A DNA stretch of 64,000 bases. Origin: Bordetella parapertussis. GTDB lineage: Bacteria; Pseudomonadota; Gammaproteobacteria; Burkholderiales; Burkholderiaceae_C. Below, piece by piece: positions 25,767-35,171 of the stretch. The stretch spans positions 1 to 64,000 of the forward strand of contig CAMDCZ010000006.1 of assembly GCA_945890735.1 (NCBI GenBank), read 5' to 3'. Both the position numbers and the translations under genes were made by a program. The notes below the pieces were generated by a model. That model was not told the origin of the DNA. It did no database searches and saw only the letters and a list, made by a program, of their open reading frames with translations. How positions within the stretch are numbered: position 1 is the stretch's first letter; every line of letters begins with the position of its first letter.

Positions 25767-28685
25767 ATGCAAATCGCCCCCTCTTCGACAGTCGCAACGA
25801 CTTACATCAAGCCCACTGACGCCACAGACCAAGCACAGACCCAGATCCTGAATGCCAGTTTGACCCATTACCAAATCATCCGACGCAACGGCGCTGTGGT
25901 TCCCTTCGAACCCGCCAAGATCGCCGTCGCCATGATGAAGGCGTTTTTGGCTGTTCACGGCACGCAAGGCGCGGCCTCAGCCAGCGTGCGCGAAACGGTT
26001 GACCAACTCACCCAAGCCGTGGTTCGTGCTTTGTTGCGTTCGCGCCCCGGTGGTGGCACTTTCCATATTGAAGATGTGCAAGACCAGGTAGAACTGGGTC
26101 TCATGCGTGGAAGCCACCATGAAGTTGCGCGCGCCTATGTGCTTTACCGCGAAAGACGCACCCAAGAACGTGCATCCAACAAGGAGCAACAAGCCCCAGC
26201 AGAACCTGTCTTGCATGTGATGGACAACGGTCAACGCGTTGCGCTGGACACTGCCCGCTTGACGTTTTTGGTCGAGGCCGCTTGTGCGGGTTTGGGGCAA
26301 GACGTGCAGGCCGGTCCCATCCTCAGCGAGACCATGCGCAACTTGTATGACGGCATCCCCATGGAAGAGGTGCACAAAGCATCGGTGCTGGCCGCCAGAA
26401 CCCTGATTGAAAAAGAGCCTTCATACACTTTTGCCACTGCGCGTTTGTTGATGTACTCGATTGCCAAAGAGGTCTTGGGCAAAGAAGCCACACAAGCCGA
26501 GATGGGTCAACATTACTTAGACACCTTTTCCAGCTTCTTGAAAAAGGGTGTGGACAACGACTTGCTCGACGCGCGCTTGCTGCAGTTTGACTTGGACCGT
26601 TTGGCTAAAGCCCTCAAGCCAGAACGCGACTTCCAGTTTGACTACCTGGGTCTGCAAACCCTGTATGACCGCTATTTCTTGCACGTGCGCAAACAACGCA
26701 TCGAGCTGCCCCAATCGTTCTTCATGCGCGTGGCCATGGGCTTGTCGCTCAATGAAGTCAACCGGGAAGAGCGAGCCATTGAGTTTTATGAAGTCTTGTC
26801 CTCCTTCGACTTCATGTCCAGCACACCCACTTTGTTCAACAGCGGCACCACGCGCCCTCAGCTTTCAAGCTGCTACTTGACCACTGTTCCGGATGACCTG
26901 GACGGCATCTACGAATCCATCAAAGAAAACGCACTGCTGTCGAAATTCGCGGGCGGCTTGGGCAATGACTGGACACGCGTTCGCGCTTTGGGCAGCCACA
27001 TCAAGGGCACCAACGGTGAATCGCAAGGTGTGGTGCCTTTCTTGAAAGTGGTCAACGACACCGCCGTGGCGGTCAACCAAGGCGGCAAACGCAAAGGTGC
27101 GGTATGTACCTACCTCGAAACTTGGCATCTGGACATCGAAGAGTTTTTGGAGTTGCGCAAAAACACCGGTGACGATCGACGCCGTACCCACGACATGAAC
27201 ACCGCCAACTGGATTCCTGACTTGTTCATGCGCCGTGTGATGGAAAAGGGCGAGTGGACCTTGTTTTCGCCGTCCAACACGCCCGATTTACACGACTTGT
27301 TTGGTCATGAATTCGAGGTGGCCTACACAGCGTACGAAACCAAAGCCAAACAAGGTTTGATCAAACCTGCCAAAACAGTGCAAGCGACCGATCTGTGGCG
27401 CAAGATGCTGACCATGCTGTTTGAAACAGGTCACCCATGGATCACCTTCAAAGATGCTTGCAACGTCCGTTCACCGCAACAGCATTCCGGCGTTGTGCAT
27501 TCCTCCAACCTGTGTACGGAAATCACCCTCAATACCAGCGACACAGAAACAGCTGTCTGCAACCTGGGCTCGGTCAACCTGGTTCGCCATTTGAAAACCG
27601 GTGCCCATGGTCAAGAACTCGATCACGACAAACTCAAGCGCACGATCAAAACCGCCATGCGCATGCTCGACAACGTGATCGACATCAACTATTACGCGGT
27701 TAAAAAAGCCCGCGACTCCAATTTGCGTCACCGGCCTGTCGGTTTGGGCATCATGGCCTTCCAAGACAGTCTGTACGAATTGCAGATTCCTTATGCATCC
27801 CAGGCGGCGGTTGAGTTCGCTGATCGCTCCATGGAAGCCATCTGCTACTACGCATACTGGGCATCCACCGAGTTGTCACGCGAACGGGGGCGGTACTCTA
27901 CTTACAAAGGCTCCCTGTGGGATCAAGGCATCCTGCCATTGGACACCCTGAACCTCCTGGAAAAATCCCGTGGCGGTTACATCGAAGTTGACCGCAGCGC
28001 AACTTTGGACTGGGAAGCCCTGCGCCAAAAGATAGCGACTGACGGCATGCGCAACTCCAATTGCGTGGCTATCGCACCCACGGCCACCATTTCCAACATC
28101 GTGGGCGTGGATGCCTCCATCGAACCATGCTTTGGCAATTTATCCGTCAAATCCAACCTGTCCGGCGAATTCACCATCATCAATGCCTACCTGGTGCGCG
28201 ACCTCAAACGCTTGGGTCTGTGGGATGACGTGATGGTGATGGACCTCAAGCACTTTGAAGGTTCACTGCGCCCCATCGACAGAGTGCCACAAGCCCTCAA
28301 GGACATGTACGCCACTGCTTTTGAGGTGGAAACACAATGGCTGGTAGAGGCCGCAGCCCGTCGCCAAAAATGGATTGACCAAGCGCAGTCGCTCAACATC
28401 TACATGGCAGGTGCGTCCGGTAAAAAATTGGATGACACCTACAAATTAGCTTGGTTGCGCGGTCTCAAAACCACCTATTACCTGCGCACCACCAGTGCCA
28501 CTCAGGCAGAAAAGTCCACCGTGCAAGCGGGTTCACACAATGCTGTGGCCTCGGGCGCCGGCACATCTGGGCTGAGTGCCATGGAGATGGCAGCGGCAGC
28601 GGCACGCGCACAAATGGCCAGCACACCTGCGACCGATGTGAAATTTTGTGGCGTAGACGATCCAACCTGTGAAGCTTGCCAGTAA
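25767..28685 (+). CDS. nrdA: ribonucleoside-diphosphate reductase class I, alpha subunit
   Basis: This 972-residue subunit reduces ribonucleotides to deoxyribonucleotides. An N-terminal ATP-cone (YQIIRRNGAVVPFEPAKIA onward, residues about 32-130) is followed by a second cone-like segment (about 150-240), so it looks like the two-cone type. Catalytic residues are in place: SSCYL near residue 369, NLCTE near 582 and the second redox Cys near 598 (TAVCNLGSVNL). The C-terminal tail has CEACQ for thioredoxin/glutaredoxin relay. AGGA precedes the ATG. Repression by NrdR is predicted from the two boxes upstream. nrdB follows after 132 nt. Confidence 0.96.
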   Translation: MQIAPSSTVATTYIKPTDATDQAQTQILNASLTHYQIIRRNGAVVPFEPAKIAVAMMKAFLAVHGTQGAASASVRETVDQLTQAVVRALLRSRPGGGTFHIEDVQDQVELGLMRGSHHEVARAYVLYRERRTQERASNKEQQAPAEPVLHVMDNGQRVALDTARLTFLVEAACAGLGQDVQAGPILSETMRNLYDGIPMEEVHKASVLAARTLIEKEPSYTFATARLLMYSIAKEVLGKEATQAEMGQHYLDTFSSFLKKGVDNDLLDARLLQFDLDRLAKALKPERDFQFDYLGLQTLYDRYFLHVRKQRIELPQSFFMRVAMGLSLNEVNREERAIEFYEVLSSFDFMSSTPTLFNSGTTRPQLSSCYLTTVPDDLDGIYESIKENALLSKFAGGLGNDWTRVRALGSHIKGTNGESQGVVPFLKVVNDTAVAVNQGGKRKGAVCTYLETWHLDIEEFLELRKNTGDDRRRTHDMNTANWIPDLFMRRVMEKGEWTLFSPSNTPDLHDLFGHEFEVAYTAYETKAKQGLIKPAKTVQATDLWRKMLTMLFETGHPWITFKDACNVRSPQQHSGVVHSSNLCTEITLNTSDTETAVCNLGSVNLVRHLKTGAHGQELDHDKLKRTIKTAMRMLDNVIDINYYAVKKARDSNLRHRPVGLGIMAFQDSLYELQIPYASQAAVEFADRSMEAICYYAYWASTELSRERGRYSTYKGSLWDQGILPLDTLNLLEKSRGGYIEVDRSATLDWEALRQKIATDGMRNSNCVAIAPTATISNIVGVDASIEPCFGNLSVKSNLSGEFTIINAYLVRDLKRLGLWDDVMVMDLKHFEGSLRPIDRVPQALKDMYATAFEVETQWLVEAAARRQKWIDQAQSLNIYMAGASGKKLDDTYKLAWLRGLKTTYYLRTTSATQAEKSTVQAGSHNAVASGAGTSGLSAMEMAAAAARAQMASTPATDVKFCGVDDPTCEACQ

Positions 28686-28738
28686 ATACCCAAGCACCAT
28701 CACTCACCCGAACCCAAGCATGCGATGCAAATCAACAA

Positions 28739-28752
28739 CATACTTCGGTATG
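28739..28752 (+). other. short hairpin with cUUCGg tetraloop in the nrdA-nrdB spacer
   Basis: CATAC-TTCG-GTATG forms a 5-bp stem with an extra-stable UUCG loop closed by C-G. It lies in the 132-nt spacer, about 65 nt before the nrdB start. There is no T-run, so it is unlikely to be a terminator. It may stabilise or separate the two mRNA halves; this is inference. Confidence 0.5.
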
Positions 28753-28817
28753 AATGTGAATGAACACTTTGCGTTTCAGCTCTAAACAACCATAATCCGA
28801 AGAATGGAAATACAGTC

Positions 28818-30005
28818 ATGTTGACCTGGGAAGAAGAAGCAAAACCCCAAGCGCTTAGCGCAACCACTGGCGGCCTTCAGAGCCTCCCTACACAGTTGCC
28901 CCCGCAAACGCCCACACAGCGCATCCTCAACGACGGCGCGGTCGTCTCATCCACCGAAGTACCCTCCATCACCGCCAAAGCTTCAGGTCATCGCATGACC
29001 GCTGCTGACAAACGAATCATCAATGGTCAGACCGATGTCAACCAATTGGTGCCTTTCAAGTACAAATGGGCTTGGGAAAAGTACTTGGCAACTTGCGCCA
29101 ATCACTGGATGCCGCAAGAAGTCAACATGACCCGCGACATTGCGCTGTGGAAAGACCCGAACGGATTGACCGAAGACGAGCGTCGGATCATCAAACGCAA
29201 TTTGGGTTTCTTTGTGACTGCCGATTCATTGGCCGCCAACAACATCGTGTTGGGCACCTACCGTCACATCACAGCACCCGAATGCCGTCAATTTTTACTG
29301 CGTCAAGCATTTGAAGAAGCTATTCACACACATGCCTACCAGTACATCGTCGAGTCTTTGGGCTTGGACGAGAGTGAAATATTCAATGCTTACCAAGAAG
29401 TGCAGTCGATTCGTGACAAGGATGAGTTTCTGATCCCATTCATCGATGCGATCATGAACCCTCACTTCCATACAGGCACACCTGAAACCGATCAAACTTT
29501 GCTCAAGTCTTTGATCGTGTTCGCATGCTTGATGGAAGGTTTGTTCTTTTATGTCGGTTTCACCCAAATCTTGGCACTGGGTCGACAAAACAAAATGACC
29601 GGCGCTGCAGAGCAATACCAATACATTCTTCGTGATGAATCCATGCATTGCAACTTCGGCATTGACTTGATCAACCAAATCAAACTGGAAAATCCACACC
29701 TGTGGACAGCTGAGTTCAAGGCCGAAATCAACACGCTTTTCCACAAGGCGGTTGAACTCGAATACAGATACGCGGAGGACACCATGCCACGCGGTGTTCT
29801 GGGCATGAATGCCTCCATGTTCAAAGGCTATTTGCGTTACATTGCAAATCGCCGTGCGACCCAAATCGGACTAGAAACATTGTTCCCCAACGAAGAAAAT
29901 CCTTTTCCTTGGATGAGCGAAATGATCGACTTGAAAAAAGAGCGTAATTTCTTTGAAACCCGCGTCATTGAGTACCAAACTGGTGGCGCTTTGTCTTGGG
30001 ACTGA
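28818..30005 (+). CDS. nrdB: ribonucleoside-diphosphate reductase class I, beta subunit
   Basis: This 395-residue diiron subunit holds the tyrosyl radical needed by NrdA. Metal-site residues are visible: Asp136 (TADSLAA), Glu167 and His170 with the radical Tyr174 in the EAIHTHAY block, and later the DESMHCNFG pair. The first 60 residues are a polar, poorly conserved extension. The family's C-terminal tail, which docks into NrdA, ends here in TGGALSWD. It is co-transcribed with nrdA and followed by an intrinsic terminator at 30122-30154. Confidence 0.96.
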   Translation: MLTWEEEAKPQALSATTGGLQSLPTQLPPQTPTQRILNDGAVVSSTEVPSITAKASGHRMTAADKRIINGQTDVNQLVPFKYKWAWEKYLATCANHWMPQEVNMTRDIALWKDPNGLTEDERRIIKRNLGFFVTADSLAANNIVLGTYRHITAPECRQFLLRQAFEEAIHTHAYQYIVESLGLDESEIFNAYQEVQSIRDKDEFLIPFIDAIMNPHFHTGTPETDQTLLKSLIVFACLMEGLFFYVGFTQILALGRQNKMTGAAEQYQYILRDESMHCNFGIDLINQIKLENPHLWTAEFKAEINTLFHKAVELEYRYAEDTMPRGVLGMNASMFKGYLRYIANRRATQIGLETLFPNEENPFPWMSEMIDLKKERNFFETRVIEYQTGGALSWD

Positions 30006-30024
30006 AATTGCGTCGACCCACACT

Positions 30025-30078
30025 GTTTTTGGACACCTTGGTGAATGAAGCAACGCTCATTCCGACGTGCCCAAAAAC
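30025..30078 (+). other. nested inverted repeat in the nrdB 3' untranslated region
   Basis: Outer arms GTTTTTGG-A-CAC (30025-30036) and GTG-C-CCAAAAAC (30067-30078) pair with one mismatch. Inside, GAATGA (30043-30048) pairs with TCATTC (30057-30062). This gives a long two-level hairpin starting 20 nt after the nrdB stop. Function unknown; it could protect the mRNA 3' end. Confidence 0.5.
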
Positions 30079-30121
30079 GAACCCTGTTCATGGTGTTGGA
30101 CCTCGGTTCAGCGCCATGAAT

Positions 30122-30154
30122 CACTTGGCTACGTGAGAAGAAGCCAAGTGTTTT
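30122..30154 (+). terminator. intrinsic terminator after nrdAB
   Basis: CACTTGGCT (30122-30130) and AGCCAAGTG (30142-30150) form a perfect 9-bp stem with an 11-nt loop, followed by TTTT. The U-tract is short, so termination may be partial. Confidence 0.7.
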
Positions 30155-30191
30155 GAACCAACGATCTGAGATCTTGATCTAGGAGAATCTA

Positions 30192-30710
30192 ATGGCAACT
30201 GCAAAAAAATCCGCTGCAAAAAAACCAGCAGCAAAAAAACCAGCAGCTAAAAAAGCTGCTGCCAAGAAACCTGTCGCTAAAAAAGCAGCAGCTAAAAAGC
30301 CCGTAGCCAAAAAAGCTGCAGCCAAAAAGCCAGTCGCTAAGAAAGCTGCAGCTAAAAAGCCCGTAGCCAAGAAAGCTGCAGCTAAAAAGCCAGCCGTCAA
30401 AAAAGCAGCAGCTAAAAAGCCCGCAGCCAAAAAGGTTGCAGCTAAAAAGCCAGCCGCCAAGAAAGTAGCAGCTAAAAAGCCTGCAGCCAAAAAACCAGCA
30501 GCCAAAAAACCGGTTGCCAAAAAAGCTGCGGCCAAAAAGCCTGCAGCCAAAAAACCAGCCGCAAAAAAAAAGCCACTAGTCGCTAAAAAGGCTGCGAAAA
30601 AGCCTGCTGCCAAGCCCCACAAGGCTGCTGCACCTGCAGTTCACCATGTGGCGCAAACAACACTGAATCCTCAAGCTGCCTGGCCGTTTCCAACAGCCAC
30701 CAAGCCCTGA
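30192..30710 (+). CDS. histone H1-like Ala/Lys/Pro repeat protein
   Basis: This 172-residue, extremely basic protein is built from about 25 imperfect copies of a [14 protein letters not shown] unit from residue 5 to about 130. A non-repetitive tail ([19 protein letters not shown]) ends it. The composition matches the eukaryotic H1 C-terminal tail and bacterial AlgP/HctB-like nucleoid proteins, so DNA binding is likely, but no fold is recognisable. The DNA itself is a degenerate array (AAAAAGCCxGCxGCxAA) that can slip, so repeat number may vary between strains. AGGAG at 30181 is the ribosome-binding site. A strong terminator follows. Confidence 0.85.
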   Translation: MATAKKSAAKKPAAKKPAAKKAAAKKPVAKKAAAKKPVAKKAAAKKPVAKKAAAKKPVAKKAAAKKPAVKKAAAKKPAAKKVAAKKPAAKKVAAKKPAAKKPAAKKPVAKKAAAKKPAAKKPAAKKKPLVAKKAAKKPAAKPHKAAAPAVHHVAQTTLNPQAAWPFPTATKP

Positions 30711-30733
30711 AGTTGAAACAGTGTTTGCCTGCC

Positions 30734-30764
30734 AACCCGGTGTCTCATCGCACCGGGTTTTTTT
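30734..30764 (+). terminator. intrinsic terminator after the histone-like gene
   Basis: AACCCGGTG (30734-30742) and CACCGGGTT (30751-30759) form a perfect 9-bp GC-rich stem with an 8-nt loop, followed by a T-run to 30764. The T-run touches the TAA stop of the convergent kinase gene. Confidence 0.9.
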
Positions 30765-31647
30765 ATGTCAGCGTGTAATTTTGGGGTCCTCGGCTGGCAA
30801 TTTTGAGCGCACCCATTTTGTTGCCCAGCTCGGCGCATCGCACCAAATCCCAGCCTTGATCCAGGCCAAACAACAGCGCGCTTCGCCAAGCATCGCCACA
30901 ACCTGTCGGGTCCACCACCGAAGTGGCTTTGACCGGATCCACCAACGTCATCTGCCGGTCTTGCCACACTTCGCATCCGTTTGCCCCCAAAGTCACTGCC
31001 AAGCCATTGACCCGACTGGAAATCTCAGCGGCATCCCAACCGGTTCTGTCGGAAAGCATTTTTCCTTCGTAATCATTGACTGTCACCCAAGTTGCCAGTT
31101 CAATGAAATGACGCAGCGTCTCGCCATCGAACATTGGCAGGCCTTGGCCCGGGTCAAACACAAAGGCAATACCAGCATCTGCAAATTGCTGGGCATGCTC
31201 GATCATGGCGTCACGACCATCGGGTGACACGATCCCCAATGTGATATCGGGTCTTTTTTCCACGCGCGTGGTGTGTGCTTGCATCATGGCACCAGGGTGA
31301 AAAGCGGTGATTTGATTGTTGTCCAAGTCCGTCATGATCATGGCTTGGGCGGTGTAGGTGTCATCCACCATTTTCACGAAATCGGTAGGGATGCCCAGGT
31401 GCTGCAGGCGGTTCATGTAACTTTCACCATCATTGCCCAAGGTGGCCATTGGCAACGGGTGACCGCCCAAGAGTTTCAGCCCATAGGCGACATTGCCTGC
31501 GCATCCACCGAAGTCTCTTTGCAGACGAGGCACCAAAAAGGACACATTCAGAATGTGCAACTGCTCGGGGAGTATTTGCTCTTTGAAGTGGCCTTCAAAG
31601 TGCATGATGGTGTCAAAAGCCAAAGATCCACAAATCAAAACTGCCAT
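30763..31647 (-). CDS. PfkB-family carbohydrate/nucleoside kinase
   Basis: This 294-residue kinase of the ribokinase/adenosine-kinase fold starts MAVLICGSLAFDTIMHFEGHF. The N-terminal substrate block GGCAGNVAYGLKLLGG and the C-terminal anion-hole/catalytic motif DPTGCGDAWRSALLFGL, with the catalytic Asp, are present. The substrate (ribose, adenosine or another sugar) cannot be fixed; the N-terminal block resembles adenosine kinases. The ATG at 31647 has a GGGAG box. It is the last gene of the accB-accC-prmA-DUF3426 run. Confidence 0.88.
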   Translation of the reverse strand: MAVLICGSLAFDTIMHFEGHFKEQILPEQLHILNVSFLVPRLQRDFGGCAGNVAYGLKLLGGHPLPMATLGNDGESYMNRLQHLGIPTDFVKMVDDTYTAQAMIMTDLDNNQITAFHPGAMMQAHTTRVEKRPDITLGIVSPDGRDAMIEHAQQFADAGIAFVFDPGQGLPMFDGETLRHFIELATWVTVNDYEGKMLSDRTGWDAAEISSRVNGLAVTLGANGCEVWQDRQMTLVDPVKATSVVDPTGCGDAWRSALLFGLDQGWDLVRCAELGNKMGALKIASRGPQNYTLT

Positions 31648-31663
31648 GGGTACTCCCAACAAT

Positions 31664-32356
31664 TCAAGGGTAAAAAAGAACAGATCGGTAACCGTTGATT
31701 CTCGGTGAGAACGCAGGGTCAACCATGAAAGTGAACTCAAAGCTCTGCGACCTGGCGGCTCGCAAACTGTCGGTCAAACCCATGTCCAAAGGGGTGATGA
31801 TTTTGCGAATCACCACCGCTTCATTGTCATCGGTGAGGGTCAACTCCAAGCTCGGCATCATCACAGGAAAGTCACCGAGGTTTTTGATGACGCCAGCAAA
31901 TGCATACAAGTCTGCATCGATGCGCTGAAAGACACCTGTTTCCATCGATACCTGTTCGGGTGAGATCGGCATGTGGACATCGCAGGACAAGGGTCTGCAC
32001 ATGTGGGTCAAGAGGGGCAGCAAGGCAGGCTCGGTGGATGCCAGGTGGTGCCTCCAATGCATGAGCCCTTGCAGACCAAGCAACACGGCTAACAAAATAG
32101 CGACCCCAATACCGTGGTGAAATGGCGTTGGTGTGACCGCACTGACTGGCGCGACCGCAGGTGCCGGGGTTGGCGCCGACGCTTGGACATCCGTGGCATG
32201 TGCAACTGGCTCGCCATCGAGCTCGAACAGGTGCTGGTCCACCTCGAAGACATGTGCGCATCGTCCACAACGCACCCAAGCATCCGCTGCACTGTAGTGT
32301 TCAGCTTGGATGGCAAATGCCGTCTGGCATTGAGGACAAAGGGTGACGATGGCCAT
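31664..32356 (-). CDS. zinc-ribbon and DUF3426 domain membrane protein
   Basis: This 230-residue protein has an N-terminal zinc ribbon of the MJ0042 type (LCPQCQTAFAI and VRCGRCAHVFEV). An Ala/Pro-rich linker, one membrane helix (GIGVAILLAVLLGLQGLM) and a C-terminal DUF3426 beta-domain follow. The family is membrane-anchored and often lies downstream of prmA in Betaproteobacteria; the function is not established. It begins 32 nt after prmA and ends 16 nt before the kinase gene. Confidence 0.87.
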   Translation of the reverse strand: MAIVTLCPQCQTAFAIQAEHYSAADAWVRCGRCAHVFEVDQHLFELDGEPVAHATDVQASAPTPAPAVAPVSAVTPTPFHHGIGVAILLAVLLGLQGLMHWRHHLASTEPALLPLLTHMCRPLSCDVHMPISPEQVSMETGVFQRIDADLYAFAGVIKNLGDFPVMMPSLELTLTDDNEAVVIRKIITPLDMGLTDSLRAARSQSFEFTFMVDPAFSPRINGYRSVLFYP

Positions 32357-32388
32357 GGCCTGAAGACTTCAAGAAAAAGCAAAGCTTA

Positions 32389-33273
32389 TCAAAGGCCTGT
32401 GCCTTGCATGAGCACCCAGCCATCTTGGCGATCTGCCACTTGCAAAGGCAAATGAGGCTCATAAGCGGCTTGGATCTCATCGACTTGCCGCTCCAAAATC
32501 CCAGCCAGTATCAAGGTTCCACCAGGGGCGACATGGGCGCAGAGCAAAGGTGCCAACACCTTCAAAGGCGCAGCCAAAATGTTGGCCACCACCAAGGGGT
32601 AATGCCCACGGGCCAGCTCGGGCATGCCTGTATGCAACTCGACATGGTTGGCTTGTGCGTTGGCCAGTGCAGACGCCACAGCATCGGGGTCAATATCGAC
32701 GGCATCGACGGATGATGCACCGAGCATGGCAGCACCGATGGCCAAAATACCTGAACCACAACCGTAATCCAGCACCCGTTGACCCATCGGCGGGTGTTGG
32801 GCTATGAAGCGTAAACACATGCGCGTGGTGGGGTGGGTACCTGTGCCGAAGGCCAAACCCGGGTCCAAGCGCAAAACCCACTTCGCCTCTCGAGGTGGTT
32901 CATGCCAAGTGGGCACCACCCAAAAATCAGAGGTGATCGGCACGGGTTCAAATTGTGATTGGGTCAAGCGAACCCAATCTTGCTCTGGCACTTCGCTGAC
33001 ACTCAGCAGCACACAATTGTCAAAAAAGTCTTGTAGCGCCAGCAGATGCGCGGCCTCTTTGGCCAAGCGTTCGTCGGCAAACAAAGCGATCACATGTGAA
33101 CGCATCCAACCCGGCGCGGGCGCTGGCATCCCCGGTTCGCCAAAAATCGCTTGCTCTTGATCGGTATGCGCGTCGGCATCTTCCACAGAAACACTCAGTG
33201 CATCGAGTGCCATCAAGGCATCGCTGATGGTGTCTACCTGCGACTGTGGGCAAGCAAGCCGGAGCTCGAACAT
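32389..33273 (-). CDS. prmA: ribosomal protein L11 methyltransferase
   Basis: This 294-residue SAM-dependent enzyme trimethylates ribosomal protein L11. The N-terminal substrate domain starts [14 protein letters not shown]. The methyltransferase domain carries LDPGLAFGTGTHPTTRMCL, VLDYGCGSGILAIGA (SAM motif I) and VVANILAAPL. The ATG shares one base with the accC stop (TGATG), so translation is probably coupled. Confidence 0.96.
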   Translation of the reverse strand: MFELRLACPQSQVDTISDALMALDALSVSVEDADAHTDQEQAIFGEPGMPAPAPGWMRSHVIALFADERLAKEAAHLLALQDFFDNCVLLSVSEVPEQDWVRLTQSQFEPVPITSDFWVVPTWHEPPREAKWVLRLDPGLAFGTGTHPTTRMCLRFIAQHPPMGQRVLDYGCGSGILAIGAAMLGASSVDAVDIDPDAVASALANAQANHVELHTGMPELARGHYPLVVANILAAPLKVLAPLLCAHVAPGGTLILAGILERQVDEIQAAYEPHLPLQVADRQDGWVLMQGTGL

Positions 33274-34622
33274 CAGGACTGACGAACAGCCAACCACTCT
33301 TCCAGATAGTGGATGTTGGTGCCGCCTGCAACAAAGCCGGGGTCATTCATCAACTCGCGGTGCAAGGCGATATTGGTCTGAATGCCTTCTACGACGGTTT
33401 CACCCAAGGCAGTGCGCATGCGTGCCAATGCGTGCTCACGGGTGTCGCCATGGACAATGATCTTGCCAATCATGGAATCGTAGTTGGAGGGCACAAAGTA
33501 GTTGGTATAGATGTGTGAGTCCACCCGCACACCCGGTCCACCAGGCGGATGCCACATGGTGACCCGGCCTGGCGAAGGCGTGAATTTGAAGGGGTCTTCC
33601 GCGTTGACTCGGCACTCGATCGCATGCCCTTTGATCTCGATCTGCCGTTGCGTGAAAGGCAGCTTTTGGCCTGCAGCCGTCATGATCTGGGTTTTGACAA
33701 TGTCAATGCCCGTGATGAACTCCGTGACTGGGTGCTCAACCTGAACACGCGTGTTCATCTCGATGAAATAAAACTCGCCGTTCTCGTACAAAAACTCAAA
33801 GGTACCGGCGCCGCGGTAACCCATTTTTTTGCAAGCTGCGGCGCAGCGGTCTCCGATGCGCTCGATGAGTTTGCGCGCAATGCCAGGCGCGGGCGCTTCC
33901 TCAATCACTTTTTGATGGCGCCTTTGCATGGAGCAATCGCGCTCACCCAAATAGACGGCATTTTTGTAGTTATCCGCCAGGATTTGGATTTCGATGTGCC
34001 GCGGGTTTTGCAAGAACTTTTCCATGTAAACCGCTGGATTGCCAAAGGCAGCACCTGCCTCTGCTTTGGTGGTTTGCACCGCATGGATCAAAGCGGCCTC
34101 GTTGTGCACCACCCGCATGCCACGACCACCGCCGCCACCTGCGGCTTTGATGATGACTGGATAACCGATGGATTTGGCGATGCGCCTGATTTGTGCAGGG
34201 TCGTCAGGCAATTCACCTTCCGAGCCAGGCACACAAGGCACGCCCGCCTTGATCATGGCCTGCTTGGCAGATACCTTGTCACCCATCATGCGGATGGCGT
34301 CAGGGGTTGGGCCAATGAACACAAAGCCGCTTTTCTCAACCCGCTCCGCGAAGTCAGCGTTTTCGCTCAAAAAGCCATAACCTGGATGAATCGCTTGGGC
34401 ATCGGTGACTTCAGCAGCAGAAATGATGGCGGGCATGTTGAGGTAACTCAAGGAAGACGCTGCCGGCCCAATGCACACCGCCTCTTCAGCCAATTTCACA
34501 TACTTGGCCTCGCGGTCTGCCTCGGAATACACCACCACCGCCTCCACGCCCAGCTCTTTACAAGCGCGCTGGATGCGAAGCGCAATTTCGCCACGGTTGG
34601 CGATCAAAATCTTTTTAAACAT
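33273..34622 (-). CDS. accC: acetyl-CoA carboxylase, biotin carboxylase subunit
   Basis: This 449-residue ATP-grasp enzyme carboxylates biotin on AccB, the first step of malonyl-CoA synthesis. It starts [20 protein letters not shown], with the glycine-rich ATP loop [11 protein letters not shown] and the carboxylase block [14 protein letters not shown]. Full length for the family. accB lies 9 nt upstream and prmA overlaps its stop. Confidence 0.98.
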   Translation of the reverse strand: MFKKILIANRGEIALRIQRACKELGVEAVVVYSEADREAKYVKLAEEAVCIGPAASSLSYLNMPAIISAAEVTDAQAIHPGYGFLSENADFAERVEKSGFVFIGPTPDAIRMMGDKVSAKQAMIKAGVPCVPGSEGELPDDPAQIRRIAKSIGYPVIIKAAGGGGGRGMRVVHNEAALIHAVQTTKAEAGAAFGNPAVYMEKFLQNPRHIEIQILADNYKNAVYLGERDCSMQRRHQKVIEEAPAPGIARKLIERIGDRCAAACKKMGYRGAGTFEFLYENGEFYFIEMNTRVQVEHPVTEFITGIDIVKTQIMTAAGQKLPFTQRQIEIKGHAIECRVNAEDPFKFTPSPGRVTMWHPPGGPGVRVDSHIYTNYFVPSNYDSMIGKIIVHGDTREHALARMRTALGETVVEGIQTNIALHRELMNDPGFVAGGTNIHYLEEWLAVRQS

Positions 34623-34631
34623 GCCTGGGGA

Positions 34632-35087
34632 TCACTCAATCACGAACATGGGCTGACCGTATTCGACCGCTTGCCCGTTGTCGACCATGATCTTGGTCAC
34701 GGTTCCACTGTGATCAGCCTCGATTTCGTTCAAAATTTTCATTGCCTCGATGATGCAAATGGTTTCACCGGCCTTGACCACACTGCCTACTTGGACAAAG
34801 GGCTTGGCATCGGGGCTCGAGGCGCTGTAGAAAGTACCCACCATGGGGGACTTGACCAGGTGGCCGGTCTCGGCAGCAGGCTCAGCCGCTGGGCTGGCCG
34901 CGGCGGCGGGTACGCTGGCGGCTGGCACGGCAAGGGGTGCCGCAACCACGGGGGCTGCCATGACGACGGGGCCGCCGACGGGGCCCTTGACGATGCGCAC
35001 CTTGCCCTCGGCTTCAGTGATTTCAAGCTCGGAGACATTGGACTCCGACACCAGATCGATCAGGGTTTTGAGTTTTCTTAAATCCAT
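34632..35087 (-). CDS. accB: acetyl-CoA carboxylase, biotin carboxyl carrier protein
   Basis: This 151-residue carrier holds biotin on Lys117 in the EAMKI motif. The N-terminal half has an [13 protein letters not shown] helix region, then an Ala/Pro-rich flexible linker (about residues 42-75), then the biotinyl domain. It heads the accBC operon. A 15-bp palindrome lies 30-44 nt upstream of the start and may be an operator. No good Shine-Dalgarno sequence is visible. Confidence 0.97.
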   Translation of the reverse strand: MDLRKLKTLIDLVSESNVSELEITEAEGKVRIVKGPVGGPVVMAAPVVAAPLAVPAASVPAAAASPAAEPAAETGHLVKSPMVGTFYSASSPDAKPFVQVGSVVKAGETICIIEAMKILNEIEADHSGTVTKIMVDNGQAVEYGQPMFVIE

Positions 35088-35116
35088 GGATCTTGTGGTC
35101 TTCTGCTGTTAAAGAG

Positions 35117-35131
35117 GGTGTAATTTACACC
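35117..35131. promoter_or_regulatory. 15-bp palindrome upstream of accB
   Basis: GGTGTAATTTACACC is a perfect inverted repeat with a single central base. A TAAATT -10-like box lies within it on the minus strand. An outer TTACA-N6-TGTAA repeat (35125-35140) overlaps it. A site for a regulator of acetyl-CoA carboxylase expression is plausible; no known operator was matched. Confidence 0.5.
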
Positions 35132-35171
35132 AATTTGTAATCGGACTCGAAAAAGAGCCGCGGCGATGGAC

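Noticed and set aside
30192..30600. repeat array considered as CRISPR or minisatellite
   Set aside because: The units are in frame, encode Lys/Ala/Pro, and have no unique spacers; this is a coding repeat.
33549..35081. 510-codon open frame opposite accC/accB (+)
   Set aside because: Antisense shadow across two well-defined genes; it spans their junction and shows no recognisable domain.
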